Of a stretch of DNA of 64,000 nt, positions 51,131 through 63,320 are shown piece after piece. Below the pieces are notes generated by a model. It was not told the DNA's origin. It did no database searches and saw nothing but the letters and a program-made list of their open reading frames with translations. The DNA comes from Limnephilus marmoratus (taxonomy: Eukaryota; Arthropoda; Insecta; Trichoptera; Limnephilidae). Location of the stretch: NCBI GenBank assembly GCA_917880885.1, contig OU862928.1, positions 8,265,721-8,329,720 on the forward strand, given 5' to 3'. Each line of letters opens with the position of its first letter. Position 1 is the first letter of the stretch. A program made the translations under genes and the position numbers.

Positions 51131-51454
51131 TACATGGTGATAAGGGTTGATTTACTTTACCCAGTGATTACCGACATTATTTGTAATAAAAAATGAGAAT
51201 TAAATTCTGACATCTGGTGACTTTAAAATTTTTTTTTTTTTTTTCAAAATCATACAAAAAAAAACATTTTTTCACATGTTGTCACTGGTCACTCAGCTGA
51301 GTAATCCCCAACCTCTCACCCCGCTCTTAACTGTCCAATAGCTACTGATTTTTGTCACCAAAGATCAAAATTTCATTTACATTTTTTACTCCAAATACCT
51401 AATATCAAGATCTCTGGTTAAAATAAGTCAAGTTCATCCCTTTAACACCCTGTA
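51131..51454. mobile_element. MITE with TATACAGGGTG-type ends
   Basis: TACATGGTGATAAGGGTTGA at the left and TTCATCCCTTTAACACCCTG (then TATA) at the right are imperfect inverted ends with TA at both sides. Confidence 0.6.
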
Positions 51455-51879
51455 TAAAAAAATATAAAATAAAGTAACTGTTGGAATGTTTTTATTGGAA
51501 TTTTTGTATTTTTAAAACAGATTAGAAATTTTATTATTACATACCTACCAACTATTTATTTTTCTATTTTATTAATTTAAAAAATATATATTTAGTTCAA
51601 TGTATGTTGCTGTAAACACATAGTTTAAGACATGTTAAAACAACAAAAATTGCTATGTCTTCCATTACTTATATTTTTCGTTTATCACTAAGTAGGAATT
51701 AGTTTACTTTATAGTGATTGTAGTTAATTTAAAAAACATTATTATTTAAGCAAACTGATTGTAAACTTTCTCCTCCATTGTAAAATGGAAGAGCAAATCT
51801 CTGGACTCTGAATTAAGTATGTTGACTTCTACAAACTGCCAGTTTTTTGTTATTGTTATTTTTAGTAGTTTTTTTTTTA

Positions 51880-52245
51880 ATTAGTTTCACGTAAAAGGCC
51901 CTGAAGAAAAAAGATTCCCTTAAGGCCTATATCATCTTTGGTGATGCTGTGTGGAAGGAATTTTTAGAGAAAGGAAGGAGAGGAAGTTCTGGGAAGGAAA
52001 AGGATATGAGTGGTGGGTAGTAATCTGAAAGTCAAAGTGTCCAGGAGTGACAGACATGAATCCATCCACTGGGTCTTGGCAGCCGATGTGTCTGCCGTCA
52101 GATTCCTACCCACCCCTCATACTTATTCCCTTCCAGATCCTCTCCTTCCTTACCTAAAAAAAACCCACACAGCATCTCCTAAGATGACATAGGCCCTGAG
52201 GGAAATTATTTTCCTAAGCTAATTTCCTGGAGCTAATTAAAAAAA
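51880..52245. repeat. two LINE tails in head-to-head orientation
   Basis: 51885-52050 is antisense (GGCCCTGAAGAAAAAAGATT, GGAAGTTCTGGGAAGG). 52090-52245 is sense (CAGATTCCTACCCACCCCTC, GGCCCTGAGGGAAATTATTT, then an A-run). Together they form a foldback of about 360 bp. Confidence 0.7.
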
Positions 52246-52623
52246 AAACCAAAATGATAAAGACTTGGCAGTTTTCCGTCAGATTCTCAGATCTTACAAC
52301 GTACTGCAAATTTTGTGCTTTCAAAGAGGTCTAAATACGTTGTTAATAAAATTTATCGAATTCAAAACTCAAATTTAATATTTTATTATTTCCTTTTTAG
52401 AGAAAATTCGAATTCAAAGTTCGAATTTAGAGAAAATTTAAATAAATTATTTTATATATGTGCAGATAATTTTTCTTTCCTATATAATAGTGATTTATTT
52501 ATTTTTAAAGATGTGTTTTTTTCATCCACAAACCGATTTTCGAATTTTTATATTTACATGTTATTCTTAACATTTTGGTGCAATATTTTGGACTATATTA
52601 ATATATTTGCAACATATTAGTTA

Positions 52624-52752
52624 AGGGCCAGTTTTACAACCATCTGTTTGTTACGATTGATACCATTATTAAGAAATATTCAGTTTACCTTCTACGAATA
52701 TTGTTAAAAATGATATCAAGCGTAACTAACAGATGGTTATAAAACAGGCCCT
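52624..52752. mobile_element. 129-bp MITE
   Basis: AGGGCCAGTTTTACAACCAT at the left and ATGGTTATAAAACAGGCCCT at the right. The inverted arms run about 30 bp, to CGTAAC-type ends. GGGCCxGTTTT starts are common in PIF/Harbinger-type MITEs. Confidence 0.75.
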
Positions 52753-53453
52753 TGAGCAATCAGATAGATATATTTTAACCTCTCGGATCAAACATGAAAT
52801 ATATTTAATGAATACAAAAAAAAAATACAGACAGAAACGTAGTTTTTGATTTTTTCTGTTAATGATTTTTATAAAATTATATAATTCGTGTGATGCTAGG
52901 TTAGAAAATGTTACATAATTCTAAACTGTTTTTATATTAAAATTATATTAAATTATAATAATAAATGATTGAAACACTCCAGATATGATGATATTTGACA
53001 TGTTGTGTTATTGGTAAAACACCATTTGATTTAGTGGAACGAGATAGCGTCAAATAGAGAAGCTAAAAAAAAAGTTATGTACTCCATCGTCGCACAATGT
53101 TATGGAAATACTAATAATATTGTTATTCGTAACGCGAGTATTTGTCTTTCTTTTCAAAAAGAAATAAATAAAATTTTGCTGCATTAATAAAAAATACAGC
53201 CAACAAGAAAATAAATTGACAATGTTTCAACCTTTTACGATAAAGACATCCTGTATATTTAGGTTTTATTTTGCCTACTCCAATACACAGATCGTCCAGG
53301 TGATTAGTCAGTCAACTCCAAATACTAAGTTTTTAGATAACGAGGAAAGCAATATTCAAATGCTCACCATAATTCAAATATTATTTAATTAAATGAAGAC
53401 AATATTAGCGAAACTCAATCGAAATCTGGAGACAGAAAAATCAGAAAAGATAT

Positions 53454-53526
53454 TGGCTCCACTGGGACTCGAACCCAGGACCCTTTGCTTACATGGCAAC
53501 AGCTCTACCGATTGAGCTACGGAACC
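53454..53526 (-). tRNA. tRNA-like cloverleaf (pseudo-tRNA-Thr, UGU) in foldback arm
   Basis: 73 nt on the minus strand: acceptor GGTTCCG/TGGAGCC (with G-U pairs), D stem GCTC/GAGC, T arm CTGGG-TTCGAGT-CCCAG. The anticodon loop CATGTAA gives UGU but has A at position 33 instead of U, and the anticodon stem has a mismatch at its outer pair. A and B boxes are good. It sits within an inverted repeat, so it is probably part of a mobile element. Confidence 0.5.
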
Positions 53527-54007
53527 CATATTAATTCGGTCACTTTTAACTGTATCGTACTTCGACTAATAACTACCAACATTATCTTCATTTACTTAAC
53601 GCACATATTATTGGCTGCTATCTTTATATATGATTGCAAGATTCAACTCGAACTAAATGCAATCTAGATAGTGTTTGGATAAATTTTTATCCATTTTATT
53701 TTTAATATGCGACATCTATTGACTTTTCTGCAAGTCTAGGATGAATATTTATTACTTATTAATTTTTTTAAACTTTATGAGTAAAATCTCAAATTATAAT
53801 AATTTAATCAAATGAAGACAATATTAGCGAAAGTCAATCGAAATCTGGAGATAGAAAAATCAGAAAAGATATTGGCTCTGCTGGGACTCGAACCCAGGAT
53901 AAATATATAAAGATAGCAGCCAATAACATGTGCGTTAAGTAAATGAAGATAATGTTGGTAGTTATTAGTCGAAGTACGATACAGTTAAAAGTGACCGAAT
54001 TAATATG

Positions 54008-54080
54008 GGTTCCGTAGCTCAATCGGTAGAGTTGTTGCCATGTAAGCAAAGGGTCCTGGGTTCGAGTCCCAGCGGAGCCA
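54008..54080 (+). tRNA. tRNA-like cloverleaf, mirror copy
   Basis: Same unit as 53454-53526 on the opposite strand. It has a few changes (GAGT for GAGC in the D stem, CGGAGCC at the 3' acceptor). It has the same odd loop CATGTAA. Confidence 0.5.
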
Positions 54081-54509
54081 ATATCTTTTCTGATTTTTCT
54101 GTCTCCAGATTTCGATTGAGTTTCGCTAATATTGTCTTCATTTAATTAAATATTATAATTTGAGATTTTACTCATAAAGTTAAAAAAAATTAATAATAAA
54201 TACAAATATTATTTGTACAAGTCTATGTTTTACACATTAAATATGTTATAAAATAACTCCGGGAGGCACAATAGCCCAATACTTGAGTATGACATTTTGA
54301 AATAACCTACTAGTGACCCAGAAAACATCAATTTTTGTTTATTTTATGACAAGTTTTTATGCATTATAATTAATTAGGAGGTGTTTATGATTAATCTGAG
54401 TATTGTACCAGATAAAAGACACACTTTTACATATAACTGCATACTCAACACAAATTTCAATTTTAAAGAGATGTCTGTCTAATCAACTGGATGATCAACA
54501 AACTTACGT

Positions 54510-55320
54510 TTTCGCTATTTTTACTAGAATATAATTTTTAAATCACATACAGGAATTGTTTAGTTAATAAAATATACCTAATAATTTTATATTTGTATAT
54601 TTTAAAATTAAATAAATTTGATACAGTCATTTAAAAGAATTAATTTAAAAATAACTAATAATATTTAGTTATAAATTTTTAAACATTTCCTAGTTGATGA
54701 TATTGCCATTATTTAAGTAAAATACTATTTTGAAAAAATGTGAATTTATTGAACATTTTTTAGTTAAATATTGCAAAAATCTTTGAATATTTGCCCATTT
54801 TTATCTATTTATTATAATTTTGTAAGTAGAAAATTAAACAATATGTTGCTAACTAAATAAGTTAATTTTAAATTAATGTTTATAAAAAATTATTTATTTA
54901 ATTTTTATATTAATTTCTAACAGAATGATTTATATGTTATGTAATCTCTTTTTCTGACAATAATTTTTTCCATCCTTTCTCGCTTTTAATGTGAAAAAGA
55001 CTTTGCTAAAGGAATCTACAGCAGAATCTATAATCAGAAATAAACATGGTGCTGTTTTACATAGTTTATTAATTAGAAAAATATTTACTTAAAATAAAAC
55101 GTTTTCACTAAGTTGTTTTAATATTGTTGATAATCGAATAACTTTTGTTTATTAAATGTGCAATCAGAAACAGTAATATAATAACTTTACATATATTTCT
55201 TTTACGTGGCGTTTTTTTTTAACATTAACATTAACTTATTGGTTTCACACTTACCAAGTCATGAATGTTAACACATTGTTTGCAGGAGACAATTTAATAC
55301 ATTTTTAACATGTTATCATG
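54510..55320. other. intergenic, nothing recognised
   Basis: Very AT-rich, without a supportable feature. Confidence 0.4.
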
Positions 55321-55329
55321 GATTGCGCA

Positions 55330-55840
55330 GTTGTTTGTGAAGCGGGTATGTGTGCCGACGCCTCGGGAACCATTCATTTGATAATCAACACTTCTGCTGT
55401 AGATCATCTCTTTTAACCTATCCAAGGTTCATGCACCATATTGACTTACTTGAGGAAACTGATTCTGTGAGTCTAGAAACTCAACGGAAAGCAAGTCTTG
55501 CTATTCTGTCTTTCAAAATTTGGAACAATTTCATTGATAGCCCATTTCTCTTGGGATGCTATGATTTATATGTACCAGACCACTACAGCCGAAGTCGACA
55601 TCATGACTTATTTAAAGTACCGAACGGCAGAACAGACGTCTTGGCAAAGCATAGCATGACGAGGGGAGTGGTGCTGTTAAATGAAATTGCAAACCATTTG
55701 GATGTAAGTGACTGTTCTTTATATGCCTTAAAAATATTATTGAAGAGTCACTTGCCTATATGCTGATGGGGTAACTAATTTGTACTGTAATTGGAATTAT
55801 TCTGTTGTACAATAATAATAAAATAAAAAAAATAAAAATC
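55330..55840 (+). pseudogene. LINE RT C-terminus, another family
   Basis: Frame 55350-55766 (138 codons) includes ASLAILSFKIWNNFIDSPFL, HHDLFKVPNGRTDVLAKHSM and TRGVVLLNEIANHLDVSDCS, ending LLKSHLPIC. The LFxVPxxRT...S.xRxxxLxNEI pattern is typical for C-termini of Jockey/CR1-type LINE proteins. A 3' UTR with an AATAATAAAATAAA-type tail follows. It is 5' truncated. Confidence 0.75.
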
Positions 55841-55849
55841 TCAAGAGGC

Positions 55850-58035
55850 AAGTTAAATTTTATGACTTAGCAAGGGTGCCCAGGTTCATAAAATTGGTAA
55901 ATAATGCACAAAAAATTTTAATTTCGGGGGTCAACTGTAGAGGGATCAACTGCCGGGTAACCATATTCTTTATCTCATTTTGTGTGCGTTGAGCAGTTGT
56001 GCAAGTAGCACCATGCTATAAATACAGACTTAACAGTGGTAGCTGTGAAACCAATAAGTTTCCGTCAAACTGTTTATTTTATCAACATGATATTGTGATA
56101 ATTTTTTTGGTTGTTAATTAATTAAATCATATCTATAAAAACTAAAATTATTTTAAATAAAAATAAAAAAAATATATTTTTAAGTTTAGCATGCAAATTT
56201 ATCACTGACTGCATGTTTTTAGATTTTGTACGTTTCCAATGTATTTTGTTTGTTTGTTTTTTTAAATTTATATTTTTATGTATTAATAAGTTATTATTGT
56301 TAAGACCTGTTAATTTAATGTTACATATTACTTCTATTTATGTTTTCACATATTATTATAAATTACAACATTTTATTTAAATTATTAATTTTTACATTAT
56401 CACGCTTAAAAGCTGATACTTCAAGTAAAATGCATAATAATAATATATTTTGATGATTAATTTAAACTATTTGAGGACCGTTTGTTTCAACCGAAAGCCA
56501 AATCATGAGCTAAATTAAAAATTTTACCGTCAGTTAAAGTAACAAGGAAGTTAAACAGGACCATGTGCTGTTTCAAGTATACTTTTGGTCATCATCATCT
56601 TCTATAATATTAGTTATGATTAATAATAATCAATGTTGAATCGTGCAATTTCTCTGATCTCTAACAGAATTGTCAAATCTTTCAAAATGGCGCAGTAACT
56701 ATCGGTTGTCCAAAAATAAAAGCAAAAATTAAAAGTGATGTAAAGCAATCATCAAATTGATTGAAAAACATATTTTTGTGAAATTTAATTTTAGCAATTT
56801 CTAACTTTAGCAAGCGTTGAAACAGATGGCCCTCGAAATGTATAATGTATTCTTTTTCATATTTTAGCACCTTCAAGATTTACATTATAGCTGCACCAAA
56901 TCTCTAGAATAAAAATAGATAAAAACAATAAAATCAAAATGTTTTGAGATATTTTTCTACTTACTATGAAGGCATTTCCCTCTAAATAAGAAAGAGCAGT
57001 TGTTGCCAGAACTGAACTGAAATGTTTTTACCCTTAAAAAATTGCTTGGTGTTTTTTTACACATGTAATATATGATAAATTCACATTATTGTGAAGAGTA
57101 TGAGAAAAGATAGTTGAGAATTTTCTTGCTATCTATATCTTGTCACTAAACACCAATGTTTTGATCAAATAATGTAAAGGCATCTAGAAATAGTTCTGGT
57201 TCGATGGTGAACTAATTGTAGCCTATCATTTAAATATTTCTTACCTATATCAATTGAAAGTACCCAATCAAAAAACGGTACTCTCGACCTGATCCAGGAG
57301 CGGGTACTCTCGACCCTATCAAAAATCGACCCAGTACCATTTAGAAGAGGACCCATACAAAACTAGGGTTGGCATTTTGATGAGTTCAGAACATGTTTGC
57401 ATTTCAATTGGTCATTAGATAAATATATCCGGTCAGTGGTTGTTCTGGTAACAAAGTCCTCCATCATTGCTCAAGCAACATTTTCCACATACAATGATGG
57501 TTGTAGGAGTTTTTCAAAAATATTTTCCTTACATGTCGACAGTCCTGAAAACAACGTCAGATAAGCTATTTTGTAGTTTTGCAGTAGAGTTGTTTAAAGT
57601 TTGGTTTTTGCATTTTTACTGTTTATGACATGGAGAAATATTGTGTTGTTTTGATAATTTTGCAAATCATTTAATTTCATTCAAAATTCTGAAAATACAG
57701 ACTTTAAATCATCAAAAGGAAATTAAAATAAGCCAACAAAACGATTTTCAATTTTGAACAGTTGCGACATTGTTCTTCGGGAGCGTCGATGTAAATCAGT
57801 GTTTTTCTTCTTAAAAAATAAATATAAAATTTGTAATTAGATTTTTTACACAACCTCAATTATGATATGGTTGCATTATGATAAAAATGACTTCTAGAAA
57901 GAGTTCTGGAAAACGTACAATGAATTATCACAAGAAAGTAGTACCGCTTTAGCTGTTAGCAGAGCAAAACTTTGATATTTTGAAAACAATTAGAATATTA
58001 TATACATTGTACGTTGTTCTTTCTGGAATTTATTC
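55850..58035. other. intergenic, nothing recognised
   Basis: AT-rich. A short direct repeat GGTACTCTCGACC occurs at 57278 and, as GGGTACTCTCGACCC, at 57302. I see no gene. Confidence 0.4.
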
Positions 58036-58043
58036 ACTCTAGT

Positions 58044-58109
58044 CAGTGGCGTAGCTAGCATGGGTGGCACCCGGAGCGGGCCACCCCCCTCCCCCTTGCT
58101 ACGCCACTG
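58044..58109. mobile_element. 66-bp hAT-type mini-element with 8-bp TSD
   Basis: CAGTGGCGTAGCTAGCA at the left and TTGCTACGCCACTG at the right. It is flanked by ACTCTAGT (58036-58043) and ACTCTAGG (58110-58117), an 8-bp duplication with one change. The interior is just GC-rich sequence (GGCACCCGGAGCGGGCC). Confidence 0.88.
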
Positions 58110-58465
58110 ACTCTAGGTAACCTTTACTTATATTTAAAGCACGAAGCTAGTTGTTATAATGTTGATTGTCACAAATAACTATAAATATTTTATAATATAT
58201 ATGTTATTTTTGAATAAATAAATAAATAATTTATAACTTATTTTACATCTCAAGGATTTGAAATGTATTGCTTGTGTAAAGAGTTGATTTCTTTTCTTTG
58301 TCATTATTTCTTGTTAGCCACAATAAATGGTTTTATAATTGAATTTATTTAATTTGTTTTTATTATTTCTTCAACTGATTTAGACTCTCAGTATCGCCCT
58401 GGTGAAAGACCACCATTCAGAATCAAAACATTGCTTGAAATGGCTTTAGGCGACCGAGTCTGAAT

Positions 58466-59405
58466 CGGTGGCGGCGTAGGGTAGATTGGCAACCGGGGCG
58501 GTTTTGTATTGAACACCTCTACTTAAAATAAAACACCAAATATTTATTAAGAGACTTTATTTTACTAAAATATTCGATCACATTATCAAAATTGATTTCC
58601 CTGTCTCTTTCAATTGATCGAATCGAAAGAATGGTTAGTCGCGCTTGACTCATTGTGAACCTAAGGTAAGATTTTATTAATTTTAACTTTGAAAAGCTTC
58701 TTTCATATGAAGCCACCGAAACACAAATTATTAAAAAAAATTTAAGACACAGTGCTAAACTTGGAATAGAATCAGAATGGCCTCATTTTGCAATGAATCT
58801 GAGAAGCTCCTATGAAGTCCATTGGAGCTTCTCATATTCATTGTAAGCCTTCTTTCTTTCTTGGTCAAACACCATTTGATGATCATGGTTGATTGTTTTT
58901 TGCAACTTCAATCCATTTCCCAAAAGTTTTTTTCCAGAATTCTCGTGTTCAGACCCTTTAGCGTTTAGTTTCAACCACGAATTCAACCCGTTAGCGAAAC
59001 TCTGATGATTTTTTCGAGATGAGTTTTTTTTACAACAATATCAGTATAAACAGTTTTTTGTTGGAGAATATACAATCCATTTTTCTGAGTATCTTTTCTC
59101 CATTTCGTAACGCTTTGTGAAACCTTTCTGGATTAAAGTGTCGGCTCTTTCCTTTTACATTATCGCCTGGCCTTACAACGGTATCTAAAATGGGTCATCT
59201 CTATTTTGATAAGGTTCATTTCCCGATTTAAAAATTTCTACTCTCAAATCATCAGGTATCATCATTGGCCAACTAGCAAGATCGAAACGAGTGTAATCAT
59301 GTAGCTGCTTTTATTATGATCAAAGAGTGAGTTGTCGTTGTCACCCCTTGGTGCTTGGCACCCGGGGCGGACCGCCCCCTCCGCCCCCCCTTTACGCCGC
59401 CACTG
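58466..59405 (-). mobile_element. hAT element, decayed, with near-perfect 8-bp TSD
   Basis: CGGTGGCGGCGTAGGG at the left and TTTACGCCGCCACTG at the right. Flanks GTCTGAAT (58458-58465) and GGCTGAAT (59406-59413) differ by one base. It contains a transposase C-terminus on the minus strand. Confidence 0.88.
58519..58716 (-). pseudogene. hAT transposase C-terminal region
   Basis: 65 codons with ASYERSFSKLKLIKSYLR, TMSQARLTILSIRSIER and the rest of a hATC domain as found in ZMYM1-like transposase proteins. The rest of the protein upstream (58717-59250) is broken by stops and shifts. Confidence 0.85.
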
Positions 59406-59413
59406 GGCTGAAT

Positions 59414-60930
59414 AGCCGGTTGCCTCCCCTTCCTTCCCTTCCCCACCTACTTCAGCTTTACGGCATACCCAAAACAGTGATTTAAATTTTTTTTTTTTTA
59501 ATGTGAACACCGCACAAGAGTTCCAACTGCTCTCAAACGACTAGAGTCAGTGAAACAATAGGGATATGTTGTGAGGCTTAAGGTATGTGGGGAGGGGAAG
59601 AAAATGAGGAAGATGTGAGTAGTCAGGTATCGCAGCGAAAGAGCAGCTATCAAAGGGAACTGTAGACAATCACTGGATTATTAGATCACAGACAATTAGA
59701 CCAATCACCAAGAGCTGAATCCACCATCCCATGGAGGAGCACAGTCACTTACTGCCAGGAGGTGGGGATTCTAGTCCAGAAAGAAGAAAATTTAAAGAAA
59801 ATGTGTAAAATACCATGTGAAGTGAATGATATTGTCTTGTCCATGTCGAGTTTTAAACCCTCTGGATCCAGAGTCAAGGAGCTTACCTCTCTGCTACGGA
59901 GATCACCATCTAATTCAGTGACTCTGTCCGTGTAGTTGTGAGGCGGAAGGAATGTGCGAGGGAGTGAGACAGTGATAGAGGAATAGGAATACTTGTCTTA
60001 TGTTGATCTACTAATAAAATAATTGAACATGGGTTTAACAGGTTCGCTGCCGCCTATGCACAATATAACTCAACCTAGGTGCCAAATATTTTTTAGTTTT
60101 TAATTATACTTACAAGAATAATATATCGTTGCAAAAGTTTTTTTTTCAGTGGAAATGTAAAAAAAAGCAAAAAAAATCACGACTCCGGCTGGAGCCGGCG
60201 GCACCATGGCTGAAAATTACTTAGCAGGTGCCAGCGGTTTCGTCCGTTTAGTCGCACTCTTTTTACTCTCTACTCTGTATTATGTATCCTGAACCGTCAT
60301 TTAAAACCTATATTGAGAGAAGCATTCTCAAATCCCCTTTCGCGTGGCCTTCCCCGATCTTTTTTAGTACCTTGTGGCTGTCAAGTGGTCACCAGATGCT
60401 AAACAAAAGAATCTACATACATCTAACTTTGTTTATGGCATTTTTTCTCATTAGCGTATTAAATTTCGTCGCTGGCATTTTCGTTTTGTAGTAGCTCCGA
60501 ATTTATAACGATTTTTCCCCAAAAAAGCAAGAATTATTTCAAAAACATACTTTATGTTATAACAGCGAGGCTGTTCGAAGTATTTTAAAATTAAAAACAG
60601 ACCGATAAATGACAATATATGTGGTGAACACAGATTGCATTTTGGTTCCTTTGTTTCTTTGTTTTCATTGTTTGTATCTTGCAGTATCTTGTGTTGTGAT
60701 TTGTGATTGATGTCAATTGATGTGTTGTTTGATTGAGCGGGTCCGAAATTTCCTCATCCGATTCGGTAGAGATGACAGTAGGTATAGGAAATAAATAAAG
60801 TGATTCGATCAAAAGAATCGAAGTGAGTTGCCGAAATTGGCGAAAAAATATTGCATCGATCATCTTTCGGTTAAGTGGAGCATATAAACTCATTTTTAGC
60901 CCAATTTTGCTTCAAAAACGAGCTTGGTAA
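59414..60930. other. intergenic, nothing recognised
   Basis: Mixed composition. Open frames of up to 100 codons (60591-60893 minus) match no family that I know. Confidence 0.35.
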
Positions 60931-60934
60931 AGTA

Positions 60935-61299
60935 TGGACAAGCCGCCGCATGCAGCTACACTTTAAATAGGCATAAAATTTGAAAAGTAAACTACTTTTA
61001 AACTTAATTACCACTAGAACCATCGCCTTCAGTCGGGATAGACGGAAAAATATACATCAAAATTCGATTTTCATAAAGTTAAAAAAATCACCATCTTCAT
61101 GATGGCCATGTTTTTTGTAGGTATGGATTTGACATTTGCGAAGTTTCGTTTCAAACTAAAAACGTATGAATTACTTCATTTACCTAAACTAAGAACCTAA
61201 TAACCTATTTTATGTTCGTAAATAGTTGTTTCTTGTAATAATTGTTGAAATGAAGTATAATTTCCGTAATCTGTGCATAAAAGTGCGGCGGCTTGTTCA
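60935..61299. mobile_element. MITE with GGACAAGCCGCCGC ends
   Basis: TGGACAAGCCGCCGCA at the left and TGCGGCGGCTTGTTCA at the right. TA on both sides (60933-60934, 61300-61301) fits a Tc1/mariner-type mover. Interior non-coding, 365 bp. Confidence 0.75.
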
Positions 61300-61399
61300 T
61301 AAATTAATACGAGCTTGACTCAGAAGATCGGAAGATGCATGGGAAGAGTGGTGCATCAACTTCTCTAGGGATTGGTCTCGTTAATCCTGGATAAATTCT

Positions 61400-62090
61400 G
61401 TGGGGCATTGAGCCATGCGCTCCTTTTGCAGAATGAGTGCCTCAGAAAATCTCTGCAGAGATCTAGAGAATAGAGGAAGGACTCCGGATACAGAGTAGCA
61501 GGCAGTGATTACAGATGTTCTGTAGATGGTCTGCGGAAGGAGAGCAAATGCGATCCAGCATCACAGGGACGCAATCCTCAATGAAGTAAAGAATCAGTAT
61601 GTACGGGAAGCAGTTAAAAATTTCCTCTAGCAGCGGGTTATCTTTTTGACCCAAGCAAATTTGAATCTCAGATTCAGCGAATGGGAGGGCTGAATAAATG
61701 CCTCCCACAATCGAGCTTCGCCCCTCAACCATCAACCAGCACGCAGTTTCCCAAGTATAAAGGGCCAGTGAGGAAGCCTTTTCGCGAGAGCAGGCCCTTT
61801 CGGGAAGGCAGGACGTTTCGCGATAGCAAAGCCTACCGTGGTGGGCGAATCAACCAACAGGAGTCCAGAAGTGCTAAAATGAGAGGACAAACCAGGCCAA
61901 TTTTGGCAACAAGGATAGTCTGACTATCCAGAGAGAATTTCAGGGAGGACAGTTAGGACAGTTCCTAAGCAATTGGGATGATTTAGGAGCCCCACCGACG
62001 CTGTTAACGATGTTGCGAGGATACAAGCTACCCTTCCGTCAGAAATCCACGCTAAGTATATTGGCAGACACGGTAAGTTCCACTTATAAA
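61400..62090 (+). pseudogene. DIRS-type retrotransposon, gag part
   Basis: Fragments in several frames. RRANAIQHHRDAILNEVKNQ at about 61530-61590 looks like the end of a gag-like protein. A basic Arg/Pro-rich stretch follows (RKPFRESRPFREGRTFRDSK, 61769-61828). At about 61940 GGQLGQFLSNWDDL and LTMLRGYKLPF begin the segment that precedes the RT in DIRS-like elements. Stops break it. Confidence 0.65.
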
Positions 62091-63320
62091 ACTTATATCA
62101 CAAAATAAATGACGCGATGAATTGACAAAATGAAAAAGGAAAAGATATTGGCATCGCCTTCAATAACTCCTTCATTTCTGTCACGGATGTTTCTCATACC
62201 GAAGCAAGACGGGTCATTTAGACCGGTTTTCAACCTTCGTCGCTTGAACAATTTTTTAACTATTGGCAAATTTAGGGAGTGTGCCAGTCGCAAGCTACCT
62301 GCATTTAATAAGTTGCACCATTTATTCAACCGGGGGACTGGATGGTTAAAGTGGAACCATCGCCGTTTCTTGAGACTCATTTTTAAGGAGAATTACTTCA
62401 AATGAGATGTTTGCCTTTACCTTTGGACTATTATCTGCTCCAAAGGTTTTTACTTATCTTACCAATTGGATAGCGCAAAAATTAGAGATAAAGGTCTCAG
62501 AATAATTGTCTACTTAGAGGATTTTTGATAGTATATTAATATATTGAAAATTCATAAATTTGAAACTATTTCAATGTTACAAACTCTGGGGCGGATAATA
62601 CAATTCATTAAATCCACTCCAAGTCCAGTTCAGAAAATTGAATATCTGGGAATTTTATGGAATTCAAGGGCTGACTTAAAGATCTCCCGCAAGATAAAAG
62701 AGTGAAAATAATAAAGTTACTGAAACAATATATTAATCTAGGTAGATGGTCACTTGAGCAGGCCCAGAGCCTCTTGGGTACCCTCAATTTTGCTAGTTTC
62801 GCCATTCGTAGAGGCAGACTTAACCTTCGCATGTTACAGTGTCAGTCGCAAGCTACCTGCATTCATACCCAGACGACTTCATCCCATACCTCGAGCAGCG
62901 ATAGAGGAGCTGAGGTGATGGAGCAGGTCCCTGCAGACGTGGTCACTAATGCATCAAGCAACAATTCGCCACACCCTCACGACCGATGCCTTGGACTGGG
63001 GATGGGGCGAGCAGCTAGACGACCTCAGGTTGAATGGAGCTTGGTCCCAAACACAACAACCACTCCACAGCAATGTCAAGGAAATGCTCGCCGTGCTGGC
63101 AGCACTTACTCCTCACGGGCCAGAGCTGTCAGGCTCGGGTCTTCTTACCCAGTCAGACAACATATCGGTGGTCGCATACCTTCGCAACGAAGGCGACACA
63201 CGATCCAAGACATTGCTCGAAGCGACTCATCAAGTCCTTCAAATGGCAGACACGTATCACATTTCACTGTCTGCCCACTACTTACCGGGAAGGTTCAACG
63301 GGGTAGCAGATCAACTCTCC
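62091..63320 (+). pseudogene. DIRS-type reverse transcriptase and RNase H
   Basis: SRMFLIPKQDGSFRPVFNLR starts the RT (62172). LSSAPKVFTYLTNW follows at 62430. The catalytic box reads YLEDF at 62510, so the first Asp of YxDD is Glu. RWSLEQAQSLLGTLNFAS (about 62746) is the thumb/connection. RNase H is DALDWGWGEQLD, NVKEMLAVLAAL, LTQSDNISVVAYLRNEG, HYLPGRFNGVADQLS (62949-63323). At least three frameshifts or stops. Inactive. Confidence 0.88.

Larger units (their letters stand above)
53380..54205. repeat. nested foldback with two tRNA-like units
   Basis: Arm 53380-53635 is mirrored by 53906-54156 (AAATGAAGACAATATTAGCG against CGCTAATATTGTCTTCATTT, with the tRNA-like unit in each arm). A third, partial left arm (53755-53899) is mirrored by 54061-54205. 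Thus two insertions of the same foldback family seem to be nested in one another. Confidence 0.82.
53286..54500 (-). mobile_element. MITE of the GATCGTCCAGTT family, copy 3, split by a foldback
   Basis: 53286-53380 (GATCGTCCAGGTGATTAGTC) is one end. 54210-54500 holds the other part (CTGGTACAATACT inverse, ATGTCTGTCTAATCAACTGG). The foldback at about 53380-54205 lies between. Confidence 0.72.

Noticed and set aside
53454..54080. Pair of functional tRNA-Thr genes
   Set aside because: Both have A at position 33 and lie as mirror copies within inverted repeat arms.
60591..60893. 100-codon minus-strand gene
   Set aside because: No motif that I know, AT-rich codons, no splice context. It could not be told from chance.
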